From: Knoxdaviesia capensis
Lineage: Eukaryota > Ascomycota > Sordariomycetes > Microascales > Gondwanamycetaceae
NCBI GenBank assembly: GCA_001510575.1
Contig: LNGK01000009.1
Coordinates: 408,994 to 472,993, forward strand
DNA length: 64,000 bases
Direction of reading: 5' to 3'
In this document: in pieces, positions 1 through 13,100 of the stretch
Layout: each line of letters opens with the position of its first letter
Numbering within the stretch: position 1 is the stretch's first letter
Translations under genes and position numbers: made by a program
The notes under the pieces: generated by a model
The model's input: the letters and a program-made list of their open reading frames with translations, nothing else
Told to the model about the DNA's origin: nothing
Databases searched by the model: none

Positions 1-70
1 TGCCTCTGCGGCTGGCCGCTTCCCTCCGGCCGACCAGTACCCACTACCACTATCCGCCCAGCTCCCCCGG

Positions 71-2369
71 ATGCCTCAGACACCGCTGACCGCGTCGGCG
101 CCACACCCGCCCCGGCCCGCATCGTCGGACTCGTACTCCGAGTCGTCTTCGGCTTCTTCATCGCCTGCACCGGAGGAAACCCTAAGACCCCCGCGGCCGC
201 AGTCGCTGCTCCAGCAGGCGCGGGCTCTCACCCAAGCGCAACAGCAGCAAGACCTCCTCCAACAATCCCGGCTAGCCATGCAATCGCGACTGGCCGAACA
301 ATCCCAACTCTCGCTACAAGCCCAGGCCCAGGCCCAAGTCCACGCGCACCTGTCGAGCCAGGTGTCGCCAACAGACGCCCCAGCTCACCCGCAGGCCATG
401 TATTCGCAGCAGCGGCAACAGCAGCAGCAGGGCTCGGTGCCGTTCCCGCACGAGAACCCGCGGAGACGGCCGAAGATCTCGCAGGCGTGCGACGAGTGCC
501 GCATCAAGCGGACCAAGTGCGACGGGACGAATCGCGGCTCTGCCGGGCCGTGTACGGCGTGCCAGAAGCGAGCCTCCGATTGCGTCTTCACCGGCGGCCG
601 GCGCAAACGGGGACCGAATCGTGGCTATATCAAACAGTTGGCTGACCGGATCACCGGGATAGAGGGTCAGCTGGATCTAGGTATGGAGTCGGGGTTTCCC
701 ACGTGGGTGGAGATCACTAACACTAACATATCATTTGTCCCTCCCGCCCTAGACTCAGAAGATTCCCCGGTCCATGCTACTTACGCTAGGCCTAGGCCGC
801 CGGCCCCGCCACAGCCATCGGCAACCTGGGGTGCAGACGGCCGTCCATCGCAACCTCCGGTGGTAGTCCAAAGATCCGCGCCGTACACGCCATATAGCCT
901 AGCACCGCCGCAGAACATCCTCGACCAGCTCGCCTCGTCCCACGTGCCGGCCGTACCCCGGCGAGACACGCACACCGTGCCAGCTGCCAAACCGCCCGCC
1001 GCAGCAGACGCCGAGTCAGGCGTGCCGGCCAAGGTCGGCCGCGCAGCGTTCGCCGTGTACCTCAACACGATCCACCGGCAGCTGCCGTTCCTGCCGGACG
1101 CGCAGCGCGACCTGGAGGAGCAGCTGGCGGGGTGTGCGCGGCCGGTGCAGCGCGCATTCGGCGACGCGTTCAACGCCGCCATGCACGCGCTGCCGGGCTA
1201 CGACGACCTGCCCAACGGCGACGTGCTGCGCGCGCAGGTCGCGCTGGTCGAGTGGGACCTGGCGGCCAAGCAGACCCCTGCCCCGCCGCCCGCCACCGTG
1301 CTGGCCGTCGTGCAGACGCTGCTGCTGCTGGCGCTGCAGGCCGACACGCGGAATGCCGGCGCGCCGGGGCCTGCCAAGCAGGAGCTGTTGGGCCGCGCCG
1401 TGGCACATGCGGTCGGCGCGAAGCTGTACCGACTGCCGGCGGGGACACCCCCTGAGAAAGACGACGTGGTGCGGCTGCGCGTGTGGTGGTCGCTTATGGT
1501 CATGGACCGCTGGAACGCGGCGGGGACCGGCACGCGCGTGCTGATATCGGATGACTATGCGCTCGCGCCGCGGTCGTTGCAGGATTGTCTGGGGACCTCG
1601 CTGTTTCTCCTAACCAGTACGTTGTGCTCCTAGCACCAGATTGTCCTGGAAAACCGTTAACTAACCCTCGTGTATTCATTCCACAGGACTAAACCCCGTT
1701 CTCGGCGTAGTTGCCTCTATCGCATCTAACATCGCCGACCCGGCGCCCGAGACCGAACCAAGTCCAGGTGACGTCATTCTAAGTGCTTCCCCGGCATCCT
1801 GGATCGAGCGGTTCCGCGAAGACCTCCCGGACTCGGTAACACCAAGCTCGGACCCGGCGGTGCACCTGGCCTACTGGCACTGCCAGTTACTGGCCAGCCT
1901 GGTATCCCTGACGGCGGCCGGCGGCGGCGGCGCGGTGGTGTCGATGCGCCGGGTGCTGTGGGCCAGCAAGAGCGCCACGGAGGTGCTCGTCGACTCGGGG
2001 CCCGACCTGGGCGCCGCGCCGCTGACCCACCACACCGTCGGGCTGGTCGGGCTTGTGCTGCACGAGCTTGTGCGCGGGGAACACGCGTCGGCAGCTGGCG
2101 ACGGCGAGGACACGGCCATGGGCGCCAGCGACGCCAGAACCGATGCCGACGAGGTGCGGCTGGAGGCCGCGCACCTGCTCACCGACGTGTGGGCGTCCGG
2201 CCGGCTGGTGGCGACGTCGCCGTGGGCGAACGACGTGCAGCGCCTGCTGGCGGCCGGGCCTGAGGATCTTCCGGACCAGCAGCGGTCGTCGTTGCCTGTG
2301 TACTCGGTGCTGGGGTTTGATCCGCGGCCGCTGCTCCGAGACGGGTACTTGAATGTTTTGCGGCGATAG
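71..2369 (+). CDS. Zn2Cys6 fungal transcription factor, Rgt1-like DNA-binding region
   Basis: Sequence-specific nuclear regulator. I read three exons: 71-680, 753-1616 and 1687-2369 (about 718 residues). Intron 1 (681-752) starts GTATGG, has a CACTAAC branch site and ends CCCTAG. Intron 2 (1617-1686) starts GTACGT, has CTAAC and ends CACAG. Both joins keep the frame. Residues 140-171 carry C-x2-C-x6-C-x10-C-x2-C-x6-C, the binuclear zinc cluster, followed by a basic KRGP-x-RGY linker and a short dimerisation-like segment. That linker resembles Rgt1-type sugar-response regulators (family knowledge, moderate). The N-terminus is Ser/Pro- and Gln-rich. The C-terminal half has the helical pattern of the fungal-specific regulator domain (RLRVWWSLMVMDRW). 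The frame is open upstream of the ATG to the window edge, so the true start may lie outside. Exons are GC-rich with strong GC3. Target genes cannot be read from sequence. Confidence 0.88.
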
Positions 2370-4466
2370 GCCGGTGTGGTGAAGACGCTCTTGTGTGAGT
2401 AGCAGTGGTTGGTTGTACAACTGGTGGTGTATACGTGTGGCTAGATGTTTGTATGGAAATAACAGCTATGTCAGTGTGCAACATGTGTGTCGATTTGGTG
2501 CTACAGAGTTGAATCCAAGTATGATATGAGATTATGTAAAATCGTCGTCTTCTCGATGTCATCTCCATATTTCTGCTGTTGTCCGTCTCATCTCCGGGAA
2601 CGATATAACATGCTCACTCCCCGTGTTTTCAACGGGTCCACTGCAGCAAGTCCATGTTACACAAGGCCCAGGTTGTATGTGCCCCTCTGGAATGTGTACT
2701 CATGTCCTAGTACACATCCGACCTGAGTTGTAATCTCTTCGTCGACAGGTATGCCAAGGCAGACGAGAGTCCAGACGAGAGCTTGCGTCACAACGAAGTA
2801 ACCAAGGGGCACCACGCCGGATTTACAAAAGCCACCCCCATACCCCGCCGTCTCGACTCTGTCCGCAGGCCCTTGTCGCCTCTGCTATTCCGGACCGCTC
2901 CCGGAGGGCGGGGTGGCAAACCGTGACACTGGCCGGAAGATATCTCGGTCTCAGACCAGCGCAGTGCTATTCCGCCCCCTCCGCCACCACCGACCGCCAC
3001 AGTGACCGAGGAAAACACGAAAACGCCGGCCCGCATATGAACAGCCCAGAAACGGGACCGACGTCATAATCTGCGGTAGGTGAGACAAAGCCCGGAACAT
3101 GCTAGGTATAGCTAGCGGGGGTTAGTCAGGCTATAATATCCTTCACATTAAACCACAGCGGTTCGGCCGCGCTAACGGTGGTCTGTCCATGGCCTTTCTG
3201 CTCTGTTGCCAGTATCTATCTTGCCGGATTTGGTCCCACTTCCGTGGCTGGGGTTCTGCTCCGGAGTTTGCTCTTGTCGAAAGCGGTCGCCCGAACAACG
3301 AGCAATGCGATGTACCTCCCTAGAAATAGTAGTCAGGTCGGTCCGGGGAGAAGATGGGGTAAAACGGGGGGGGGGAGAAAGCACCAGTAGCTCCGGACGT
3401 CATCGGACGCAAAGTACTACTACTTGCTACACAGGAGCCAGACACAAATGACAGAGATGACAGAAAACGTTAAGATAGAGAGAGACACAAGATATCTTTG
3501 ATTCAGATCACCTCCCCCCAAAAATATGCAGAAGCGGCAAGAAAATGAATAGAGCAAACACCAGGATATTGATCCCACCACCCCAGAGTAAAGAAAGAAA
3601 AAAATTCAAACATCATGTTAACACCCTCGATCAGCGTGTTTCCCACATCGCGTCTCATTCCCATAAGCAAGAAAAAAAAAGAAAAAAAAAGGAACATGCG
3701 AACAAACACAAAAAAAGACAAGATTCCCAAAATGCCCCTATCTCTCTGGTTTCTGGGTCCAGACCGGCCAGTATACTGGCGTTCATTCAAAAAACAAAAA
3801 AGAAAACACAAAGTTCAGGCTCTTCATCAGTGCGAACGAGAAAAAAAAAAGAAAAGAAAAAGAAAGAAAGAAAGAAAAGATAAAAAAAAAAAGAGAAAAA
3901 AAAGGACTTCCCCCCAGAAGGTTAAAATGAGGAAACGAAACAAGTCCAGCCCATAAGAAAACCAAACCCCAGGAAATATTTTTGGTATCCGCACGCCAGG
4001 GCCCAAGACGAACGTCTTTTGCCGTACAAAAGAAAAAATCCACAAGAGAAATGTTGAAGTGAAGAATGGCATGTTTAGCAGTGCAGTTGATGTATAAGTT
4101 CACAACCCATTACCCATTCCGAGGAATGTGGGTCGGGAAATAAATCAACACGAATCAAATTGTAGACCGCCTGATCTCGCTGGAATCAAAACTTGATCAA
4201 AAACCCACACATCGGTTTGGCAAGCTAGGATGTATCCGGGAAGTTCCGAACACTCCAACCTAAGTCCAGACCAGATGGAAAAAATGGCAGAAGTAGAAAC
4301 AAAAAAACGGAAAGTTGATGATGATTCGTTCAGCTCATGGGGATACATCGATCCCGGATCAACGTTGATATGTGCCATACAGAAAGTCTGTTGCTGTAGG
4401 AGAGCCGTGTGACACGGGAGAAGAAAAGACCCGGATCCGACGGCCATCAGGCGTTTGCAAGCTACC
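2370..4466. other. Tail-to-tail intergenic region
   Basis: About 2.1 kb between the stop codons of two convergent genes, expected to hold both 3' UTRs. No coding signal. It contains a perfect 8-bp inverted repeat (TGTGTACT at 2693-2700, AGTACACA at 2709-2716) and a long A/G-rich low-complexity stretch (about 3,590-3,905). I see no clear poly(A) signal that I would defend. Confidence 0.6.
3590..3905. repeat. Purine-rich (A/G) low-complexity tract
   Basis: Successive runs of A interrupted by single G (AAAGAAAG-type), giving spurious Lys-rich and Phe-rich open frames on the two strands. Low-complexity DNA, not a gene. Confidence 0.75.
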
Positions 4467-5852
4467 TTAGTTGGCGGGGAACTGGTCGGTCCACAGGTAT
4501 TGCAGAGGCTCAACTGGAGCCGGAGACTCGCAGGTCCGGACGTCCTCGGCGTAGTCTGGAATGAAGAAAGCCGGGTCGTCCTCGACAAGCTGCGACGGCG
4601 GGAACTGGCCATCCTCGGCGAAGATTGGGATCTGCATGATCTTCGACTTCAGGTTGTCGAAATCCGACATGCCGCTGAGGGTGGTCCGTGGTTGGGCGGA
4701 GAGCAGCGAGGCCGGCTGGTTCAGGTGGCCGTCGCCGGCAATAAACGGGTCGTCCACCTCTGAGCCCTCGCCAGACATGGTGTTCGGCTGGACCAGGCCA
4801 GGGACCGAATCGGCCGACATCGAGAGGTCCAGGAAGCCAGTGCACTCGGGCGACTGCGATTGCGACTCGTCGGCTTCGATCTTGACTTCGGGAAACGACT
4901 GCCAGTCAAACGGCTCGCGCAGGCCGGCGCTGTACACCGGCATGTCACCGCTGTCCAAGAACGGGGGGAACTGTACGCTGCTGAGGGTGGTGTGGGCGCC
5001 GCGGCCGGTGACAATGGAGAGCTGCGGCAGCTGGAGGTTCAGCGTATTCACGTGGCCCGAGGGATCGAAGGTTAGGTGGTCGGCGGGGAAGCTAAGGTTA
5101 GGGCACATGTCGAGATACTCTTCGGGAGAGTTCGCGTCGGATTGCGAGAAGGGCGTGGCATCGGACGATTGGCTGCTGCTGGTGGTGCTGGTTGCCGAGT
5201 CCGCACGCTGGAGTTGGTATCCTACGGCGCGCTGGGCGACCTTGCTCTTGAGCGAGGCCTTGTGGGCCATTTTCGCGGCACAGGCATCAGTAGTGCTACG
5301 ACGGCGGCGCGGAGACGTAGGCGAGCGCGAGATGGCCTCGAGGTCCGATTCAGACTTGGCCGCGGTCAATAGAGGATGCGAGGACTCGCGCTTTTGACAG
5401 CATGTGCATCGGCCTCCATGGTTGCAGCAGCAAGTTTCTGCACGGAAAGATAACCGACAAGCTGCGTTAGTCCAAAACCGAAGGCAATTGGTGGTGCGAG
5501 GAGATGTATCCTCGGGAAGAAGGAACTGGCTTACCGGAGTGGCCATCCACGTTGACTTTCAGGTGGATGCATTTGGCGGTCTTCTCGCCGCAGTCGCATT
5601 TTACATGTGACGCACGCGACTTGCGCATTGATCGGCAGTGCTGGCATTGGGAAACTGGCCGGCCCTTCTTGTTGATGTGTTGCAATGGGCGGTCTAAGTG
5701 AAATCCAGACATGAGGAATTAGCATTTAGAGAATTGGGTTACAGAAAACAATGGAACCATGCACGAAGGAACATACCGGAGTGCTGGCAATTGCTGACTC
5801 TGTGACCGCGCACGCAAGCCTCGCAGGCAAACTTTTCACCGTTAATGATCAT
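4467..5852 (-). CDS. Copper-fist DNA-binding transcription factor (copper regulator)
   Basis: Copper-responsive nuclear transcription factor. Minus-strand exons are 5852-5777, 5693-5535 and 5437-4467 (401 residues). Intron 1 (5776-5694) starts GTATGT. Intron 2 (5534-5438) starts GTAAGC, has ACTAAC and ends GCAG. Residues 1-45 are a copper fist: C10-x2-C13-x8-C22-x-H24 zinc ligands, KGRP at 35-38 (minor-groove contact in this family) and C42-x2-C45. A cysteine cluster follows (C58-x-C60, C67, C81-C83, C89-x-C91-C92), the usual Cu(I)-binding region. The rest is Ser/Thr-rich and acidic toward the C-terminus. The start at 5852 is chosen because copper fists begin at the Met just before the IxNGxKxACExC core; the frame stays open further upstream, and a possible 5' UTR acceptor lies near 5,878. 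I see no C-terminal Mac1-type Cys repeat, which leans toward an Ace1-like copper-detoxification role over a copper-uptake role; this is inference. Confidence 0.93.
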
Positions 5853-8800
5853 GTTTTCGGGATGAACACACGGGTCTCTGGAAATCCGGGTGTAAGGAAC
5901 GGTAGGAGTAGGAGAGAAAGGTGGTAAGATCACAGCTGTGCCAAGTTTGGAGAAAATGGGCCGGGTAGCTTCGGCGCAAACCGGAGACAAGCGAGGTCGC
6001 AGAAGCAAGTGAAACGGTATTGCTCGAAAATGGCTATGGGTATAATGCAAAAGGCGAGATGACAGCTGTACGAGGTATTGGACGTGGAAAAGGAAAAACC
6101 GAAGATGATTCCGAGGAAAGCCGTGTGGTGAGAGAATGCAGTGGTGGGAGGGCGGACGATGTGTGGGTTAAGAAGCTATGCCAAGGTGTGGTGAAGCTGT
6201 AAGTGAGCTCTGCTGGAATTCGAAATCACACCAAGGACGGACGGACTGGAAGGAATGGTGTTGATAGCCGGGCTTCGTGTTTAACCAGTAAGCATGACGT
6301 TGAGGCTATTACACCGATAAACACACAAGGAGCAATCGTGTAAAAGAATATGGGTATGTAGGTGAAGAAGAGAAAACAGCTGGGGAGGAAGTGAGGATAT
6401 ATAGAAGGAATATGTCTAAAGATCAGTTGGGTATATGAGACAAGACCAGATCGTGATCACGAAGCAAGGGGGGAAGAGTATGGACGAGGGGGAATGAGTA
6501 AAGAAGGAAAGGAAGAAGAAGAATGGGTTTCGAAGTTGGCAGGGGAAAGGTGGGAATCGGTGGTCTTAAATGAGTGGGCAGGAAGATGTGTATATATATG
6601 CAGTGGGAGAGGCGTGGGAGAGAGAGTGGGAGGGATGGAGGAAGGAAGACAGGAAGAGAGCGGCCAGTGAGTCTAAGTAAAGGATAGCCTGGTTGCAAGG
6701 CCAGGGAATGGGAAAAAAGAAGGCCAGAAAACAAAAGGTTCGCTAGCGACCTCGACGGAAAAAAAATTAAAAGAAAAATATATATGAAAAATGGGAGGGT
6801 CAGAAATAATACAATATAATAAGAATAAATGGGGGGAGGGTTCCTGGCCAAGCAGCCTCTTGAGGAAAGCTGGATAAGTGAACAGTAGACCGTAGGTAGT
6901 ATTCAGGTTAGGCCAGCCGCTAGATAGAGAGCCGGGTCCAGATCAGACGTAATGGGATGGTGGTTCAGTGGGTGAAAGCAGCAGCCGCTACCAGTCTAAA
7001 AAATACACACCCGTCCTATACAGCTTTGGGGGGGGGGGGCTAGGATGGGAGTTTTGTGGGCAGTGTCCAGTACGTATCCGATGGGGTGCGTAATTCTGCA
7101 GGACAGGCGTGTGGAAGTGTGGAACGAACCCTGGCGCTTTGGTGCTGTTTGGGCGTGGCCGGAGCAGAAGAGACAAAGAAAGACAAGGGCGGCCAATTCG
7201 GGATTCGGGTAGGCTGAGGCGAATGGTTCTAGGACGAAGGGACAGACGCCGGGAACCGGTGATGAAAGGAAATTTTGAATGTCTTCAACAGCATGAAGAA
7301 GCCTCGTTGGAGAGAATGAAGTATTAAAGCAGCAGCAGTGACGGCAAGAGAAAGAAAGCAAGAGAAGAGAAGATGTGTTGGCGTGCCAGTGGTTCGGATG
7401 CTTATATGTCTTGTCGCAAGAAGCAAAGGCTGTACGGAAGAAGGCTCTGGCTGTAACAAAACCCGGTTGGCGAAGGAGTGGACCTTGATAGACATAATTG
7501 GCCGGGACAAGGTTTAAGAGGCCGATCGGAAGGATGAGAACGGGAAAGTGAAAGTACCCAGAAAGAGACGAGACTTGGTGAAAGATGGGATCTAGAATAG
7601 ATAAGATCTTTCAAATTCAACCAGATGCGTGGATGTGTGTACTGTATACATGTATATTCGGTGACGTCGAGTGATCAGAAGATTCGGTATCCAGTGCTAC
7701 AAGAGAGTCACGGAAGCGACCAAGTGCCTGGTTTCTGCTTGTTTGTTTGGTCAGTGGTAAGAACACAAGAGGAAAAGAAAAGAAAAAAACTGGGAACTAA
7801 AAATCGGATAATACGGGGCGTGTTTGATTTGTGGTGGCCACTGGCGCACCCCGAATAAAAAAAATGATGTCGATGGACAAGGGAGGGTGAAAGTGGCAGG
7901 GGACATGGCTGACGATCAGCACACAAGTTTGGAAGGATCTGAACATGTTTCTTTTTGCGTTTTGGAGGAGATTCTGAAATTCCAACATGGCAGTTCTCGG
8001 TGTACAGTATATTGCAGCAAAAGGTGGACAAGAGCGAAGATAATGCAAGAAGAAAACTCAGACTATGTTGATGCACTTACAAGCTAGAGCGGCCAAAAAA
8101 ACGGATCAATATATCCAATTGACGAGAGCCTAGCCCAGGATCGTGCCCGTAGATGTGCAGCGAGCTGAGAGAAGATGCGAACCAAAGATGGGGAGAAATT
8201 TCAGGACCAGCAGTGCAATGCAAACGAAGCGTGGATCTCGAATAAAAAAAGGTGTAGCATTCAGCGTGCAGCGTGTGAAGGGATCTGGGTTTCAGCCAGG
8301 CCGACAGGGAAGAAGCACAGCACAGTAAAAGCCCAGGAGCTGTATGAGACTCGGCCAGGCTAACGAAAGGCCGGTGTTTTGTTTGTTTGGCGGGCTAGCG
8401 AGGGATTGCTGGGATTCCGGAATGCTGCAGCCGATATAGCAGCAGTAAAGTATGTTGGATCTGGCAGCCGGTAAACAGCACACGGATATGGGACGGGTCA
8501 GAAAAAATACCAGACGTGCTATTCAAAGGTACAATCCTCGGATATCGTAGAGACGGTGTCTGTGATGTGAATGCTATGCAGCTGCAGCACCAGGCTCGGC
8601 GGTTCTATCGGTGTTGTTTATCTGTCTGGTGCGCAAGGTGCCAGTCAACAACTCAAGGCTCTCAAACGCTTATCCTCTCTCTGTCCACGAATACTGGAGA
8701 CGCTGGAGTGAGTCAGGATCGAAAGTCATGAAAACGGGGGGGAGACAAAATATAAGACGGGGAAATCAGGGAAATACGGAGAATGATCCAAAAATGCAGT

Positions 8801-10140
8801 CACAGGAGAGTAAAAGGCGTGTGTAAGTGAAGTAAATTCTCCAGGCACACAGAAAAACCGTACAAAGGCGTACAATCCCATGCCCTCATTGCTTTTCGGT
8901 AGGAAGTACAGAGCAGAGACAAAAGCACAAATTGGAGATGGACACGCATGGAACGATGTAGAAACCGGCCAAACGGACGTGATGAGCAGTGAGAGCCTTC
9001 AATATGGACAAGAAAGGAAGCAGATGGTTGCTGGATGTGTATCTGGTCGCCTTTGTTGTGGTTCGGTGGGCGGTATGTGAGTAGTTCGGGATTCCCGTTC
9101 GGCCCCGGTGTCTTGGTTAAGTTGTGGGGAAGTGAAGGGAAGGAGGAATGAAGGGCAACGGAAGAAAAGCGTAGAATTAAAGGACAACATGGTTTATTCG
9201 GGAGGGAGAAGAAGAAGGGTTGACGATGTTGAGAGAGGGAAGAAAAAAAGACGAAGAAGAATGCGAGGAGGGCGGATTATCGAGAGGAGAAGAAAACAGA
9301 AGAATCTGTGCGGTCTTCAGCACTCTAGAGCCCAGGAAGGAGCGAGCCATCTACGAAGATGCAAGAACGGAAGACCGAATAAATCACGAGAGGCCATGAT
9401 CAAGGGTGGCAGCTTCCCGGGCGAATTGGGTTCCTGCCAGCTTCTCCGGGTTCTTGCCGAATGGAGAGGTGATCGGCGCCGGTGGTCGTGCCTGCCTGCC
9501 AGGACAAACATTTCGCTCGTTCAACTGCGATTGTCCGGGCAGGAGCGAGAGGAATGCAGCGTGCCGGTTGGGAGCGTTGCTGGATACAGAAAGAGCTGGA
9601 TGGATCGGCTTCTCATCTGCACCTTCCTGACAGCCAGACACACACGAAGCACTCCTGGGATTCAGCCACACACAGCTAAATGGGCAGTCACTCGTCGAGG
9701 GCGGGAACATGGCCGGATACCAGCAGTCGGTAGTTGTGCAGAGCGTGTGGTGATAGTGCAGGGTGTATCTATTCATCCGGCCCAGCCAGGATCAGTGGCG
9801 GTCACGGCGCTGGAACCAGCCACAGCCCGCCGCTCCAGCAACCCGGTGGCCGAGTCGATCAGCACCGATTGTGGCGTGCCTTCCCACAGCAACAAAGGTC
9901 AAACATGAGTCAGCACCAGAGGCACAAAGTGAAGCTATCGCCACTTTTCGGAGTCTACAGAGGATACAGGGCGGCTGTGGTGGTTTCCGCCTAGAGTCGA
10001 GTTGTGGTGTGTAGGTACAGAGGAGATTTGCAAATGCCACGGCCAAGACAGCAGGCAGCGAAACACAGCCAACCAACAGCCTCGCGCCAAACACACTCTC
10101 TCTCACTGGAGGAGAGGACGTCGAATTTTGGAGAGAGAGA
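5853..10140 (-). promoter_or_regulatory. Upstream region of the copper-fist gene; no gene seen
   Basis: About 4.3 kb upstream of the copper-fist start. The + strand is mostly purine-rich, so the sense strand of the copper-fist gene is CT-rich, as is common in fungal promoters and 5' leaders. A CAG acceptor-like site at 5878-5880 just before the ATG suggests a 5' UTR intron, but I could not identify its donor. A run of 12 G occurs at 7028-7039. Open frames here (for example 9,108-9,908) are Arg/Lys/Ser low-complexity and show no domain. Confidence 0.4.
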
Positions 10141-13100
10141 GAGATGTGGCGTGTGCGTGTGGGGGAGACGTTGATAGGACATTTTTTTCTTTTCTTTTTT
10201 TTCTTCTTTTTCATTTCTTCCCTACTGTCTGACGGTTGCATTGCTCTTGTTTTTTTTTTTTCACTTTATTTTGCTTCAATCTGGTTGGTGCAAGAAGCCT
10301 GCAGCAGCCCAGGAATGGCAGCCCACCCTAACACCACCACCACCCGGCACGGTGCTTGCTTCTTTTCGGGCATGGTGCGCCGCCGTCCGATTGCGGGAAA
10401 GAGGGGGGGTGTGGATGGAGGATTTTGGAGACAGTGACGGAGGACGTCTCATGTTTCTGGGTCAGTGTTGGACAGACACGTTTGGCCAGCACTCCTGGTG
10501 GTGTTGTGTGTTGAGCTGATGATAATGTGCATATCTTGACAACATATGATATCCGGTGTTTCTTTCTCAATCGAGTACTCTGTATAAATGACACTATTCG
10601 CTTTCTGCAGCTTGACTCCTCGTATTATTCGCAGCTCTTCAACACGCTGCCCGCCATCTTACACTTACAGCCTCCCGTAGTCGGTCTTGTGCATGGTGTG
10701 TGTGGGGTTTGAATTTTTTTTCTTTTCATCACTTTTTCTTTTCTTTTGCGTCTAGCGTCCCGTTTACGCAGAGCCTGTGTTTCCCACTAAGGAAACAGAT
10801 GCATACGCCCTTTGGGGGGAATCGTGGGGGTGAAGGCAAGTCAAGTCAACCGGTGTCTCTCCTCCTCTTCTGCTCTCCCCCCTCTTCTCTCTCTGTCTCT
10901 ATCCAAGCAAGCAAAACCAGAAGAGCTGACGTGGAAGATGTTCTTGCATCTTTCAGCGGGAAAGAAAGAATAAATCACGAACCAGAAAAGTTCTTCCTTT
11001 GACTTCCTGATATATGGGCCTCCTGTGTCTGGGTGCATCTTCTGTTGTTACAAAGCAAGCACAGGCTGTTACCAGGTTCCGTCATACTCTGGCTAGATCA
11101 GGAAGTTGTGCAACGGCGTCTAAAGTGGCAGACTGCTGTCTGGTGTCGATTTCCGTGATTTCCCTCTTGTTCATGTCCAATGCTTTGCAGCCACACAATC
11201 AAGCCACCGCTTCGAGCGCAAGCGGCGAGGCTTTGGAAGTCTGGGGGGATTTTTTGCGCAAAGGGCGGCCGCCGATGGTTGCACAGATCTGGACAATCCA
11301 TCTGTGCAAGTTTGATACTGGTTTTGTTTTTCGGGCTTCTTTTGCTAGCCTGACGTCCCAATCTATCTTAACCGACGGATACGTGTTTCCATTTCAGATA
11401 TCTCAGGTGGCAGGGCCTGGCTCATACAGCTGCCAATGCACCAGACGAATCCGTATTAGGCCGTGTTTTCCCTTCGTTTGATATCATCTCTGTGTTCGGT
11501 AAACTAGTTGTCCAATCCATCGAAACTGACGAGCTCGAACCCCACATGCCATCACAGCGGAGAGCACCAGGCCCCGACAGCTTCGGCCAATGGCAGGCCG
11601 CACATACGCTCGCTATACGACGTGCCTTGTAGCGGACTAGCTGTGGAGGCCGGGTTCGCCGTTGCTGAGACGAGGAAGAAAAAAAACAAAAAAAAGAAAG
11701 AAACCTCCTTGGACTTAGTGCGAGCAGAGCTCGCCTGCATTTGGTGTGGGTGGCACTAATCAGGCTTGGGGAAAGGCTCTGGGAGGAGGAGATGCACCAG
11801 TTGCATCAATGCAAGTACCGTCTGTATGGCACTTCCGCGCAAACGGTACACTACTCGTCCGCCCACGCTGCTGGTTCAATGGCTGCTGCTGGCTGGGTCT
11901 TGGTCGAATAGGGACATGGCGTGAAATGCTCGAGCTTGCAGCACGCACAGCTCAGGTGTTCTGATGCTTGGCCAACGGGAAGTGGGGTGCAGCACGCAGC
12001 ATCGTCAATAGCAGAGCAAAAAAATAAAAAATAAAGAACAAATATAAAAATAATCACTTGTCTTAAACGGTATTTCTGGGCGACTGGCAGGCCAGCCCCG
12101 AACAGCGTAAGCGCCGCAGGTGATAGCGAGAGGCCCGGCATCATGCGTGTGGCCTCTCTTTCTTTCCTCTGTTCGCATCAGGCGAAGGCTGTGACGAGAG
12201 CCGTTTTGCTTAGCTTTTTTGTCACCAGCCTGTCCGCCTACTGTATACCTGACTGAGAGAGAAGACGGGGAAAAGCCAGCAGAGAATGTATCTGGACAGA
12301 CGGCGACGGCGACGACGACGGGGAGGATAGTGGGAAGTTGACGTGATGTCTGTGTCTGTGTGTTCACTCACAACTTGGACTGGGGTGGATGCGGGGCGAC
12401 AATGGGGCAAACGGCCAGGCGAAGGATGATGTCGGTCGGTGAGAAAAGTCCAAGTTCAGCTGAGACAGGGAGCAAGCAACGGTTCAGCATGGACAGACGA
12501 CGACCACCACTCTCGCGCAGTCGCTACCGTTAGCTGCGTCGCTTCGTATTTTCGGCGATAGCCTCTCCTGTAGTGGAAACACAGCGAGGGCGGCCTCCGT
12601 GACCCAGCGTGGTGTTATTTGCTTTTCTTTTTTTTTTTTTTTTTCAGCTCCCGCCGTCCATGTTCAGATACAAACGAGAGTGGACGTTCGAAACACGGCC
12701 AGCTTGGGATGTTGCACACATGCAGCTGGCATGACCGTCAAACAACCACACACCACCGCCAGCATCTCTCTGATCTCGCATCTTCTTTTTCCGGGTGTTG
12801 TCGACGGAACACGACAGACTCTCCGTTACGGGATGTTTCTGATGCAGGTTACGTCCAGTCCTGGTGCAATTTCACAGTGGGCTTAGCGCCTCTCCGGACC
12901 TGGTGGCGGGACCACGGGCTGCTGTCAGTTTGTGTGAAACTTCCCTTTTATTTTATTTTATTTTTCCTCTGTTTTTTGTGAATTTCCTTTTTTTAGGCGG
13001 AAGCCACAGTGAAATGTATCCGACAAGTTGAGAGAAAAGAAAAAAAAAAAAGAAAGAAAGAAAAGGCTGCGGCCGAGTAAACCAGAAGGCTGCTGGCATG

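Noticed and set aside
2693..2716. 8-bp inverted repeat as a terminator
   Set aside because: Fungal Pol II genes do not use hairpin terminators. It could be a binding site, but there is no further support.
4561..5397. 278-codon plus-strand frame
   Set aside because: Antisense shadow of the copper-fist exon 3.
9108..9908. 266-codon open frame, plus strand
   Set aside because: Arg/Lys/Ser-rich translation of purine-rich DNA. No domain, and no GC3 bias like the real genes.
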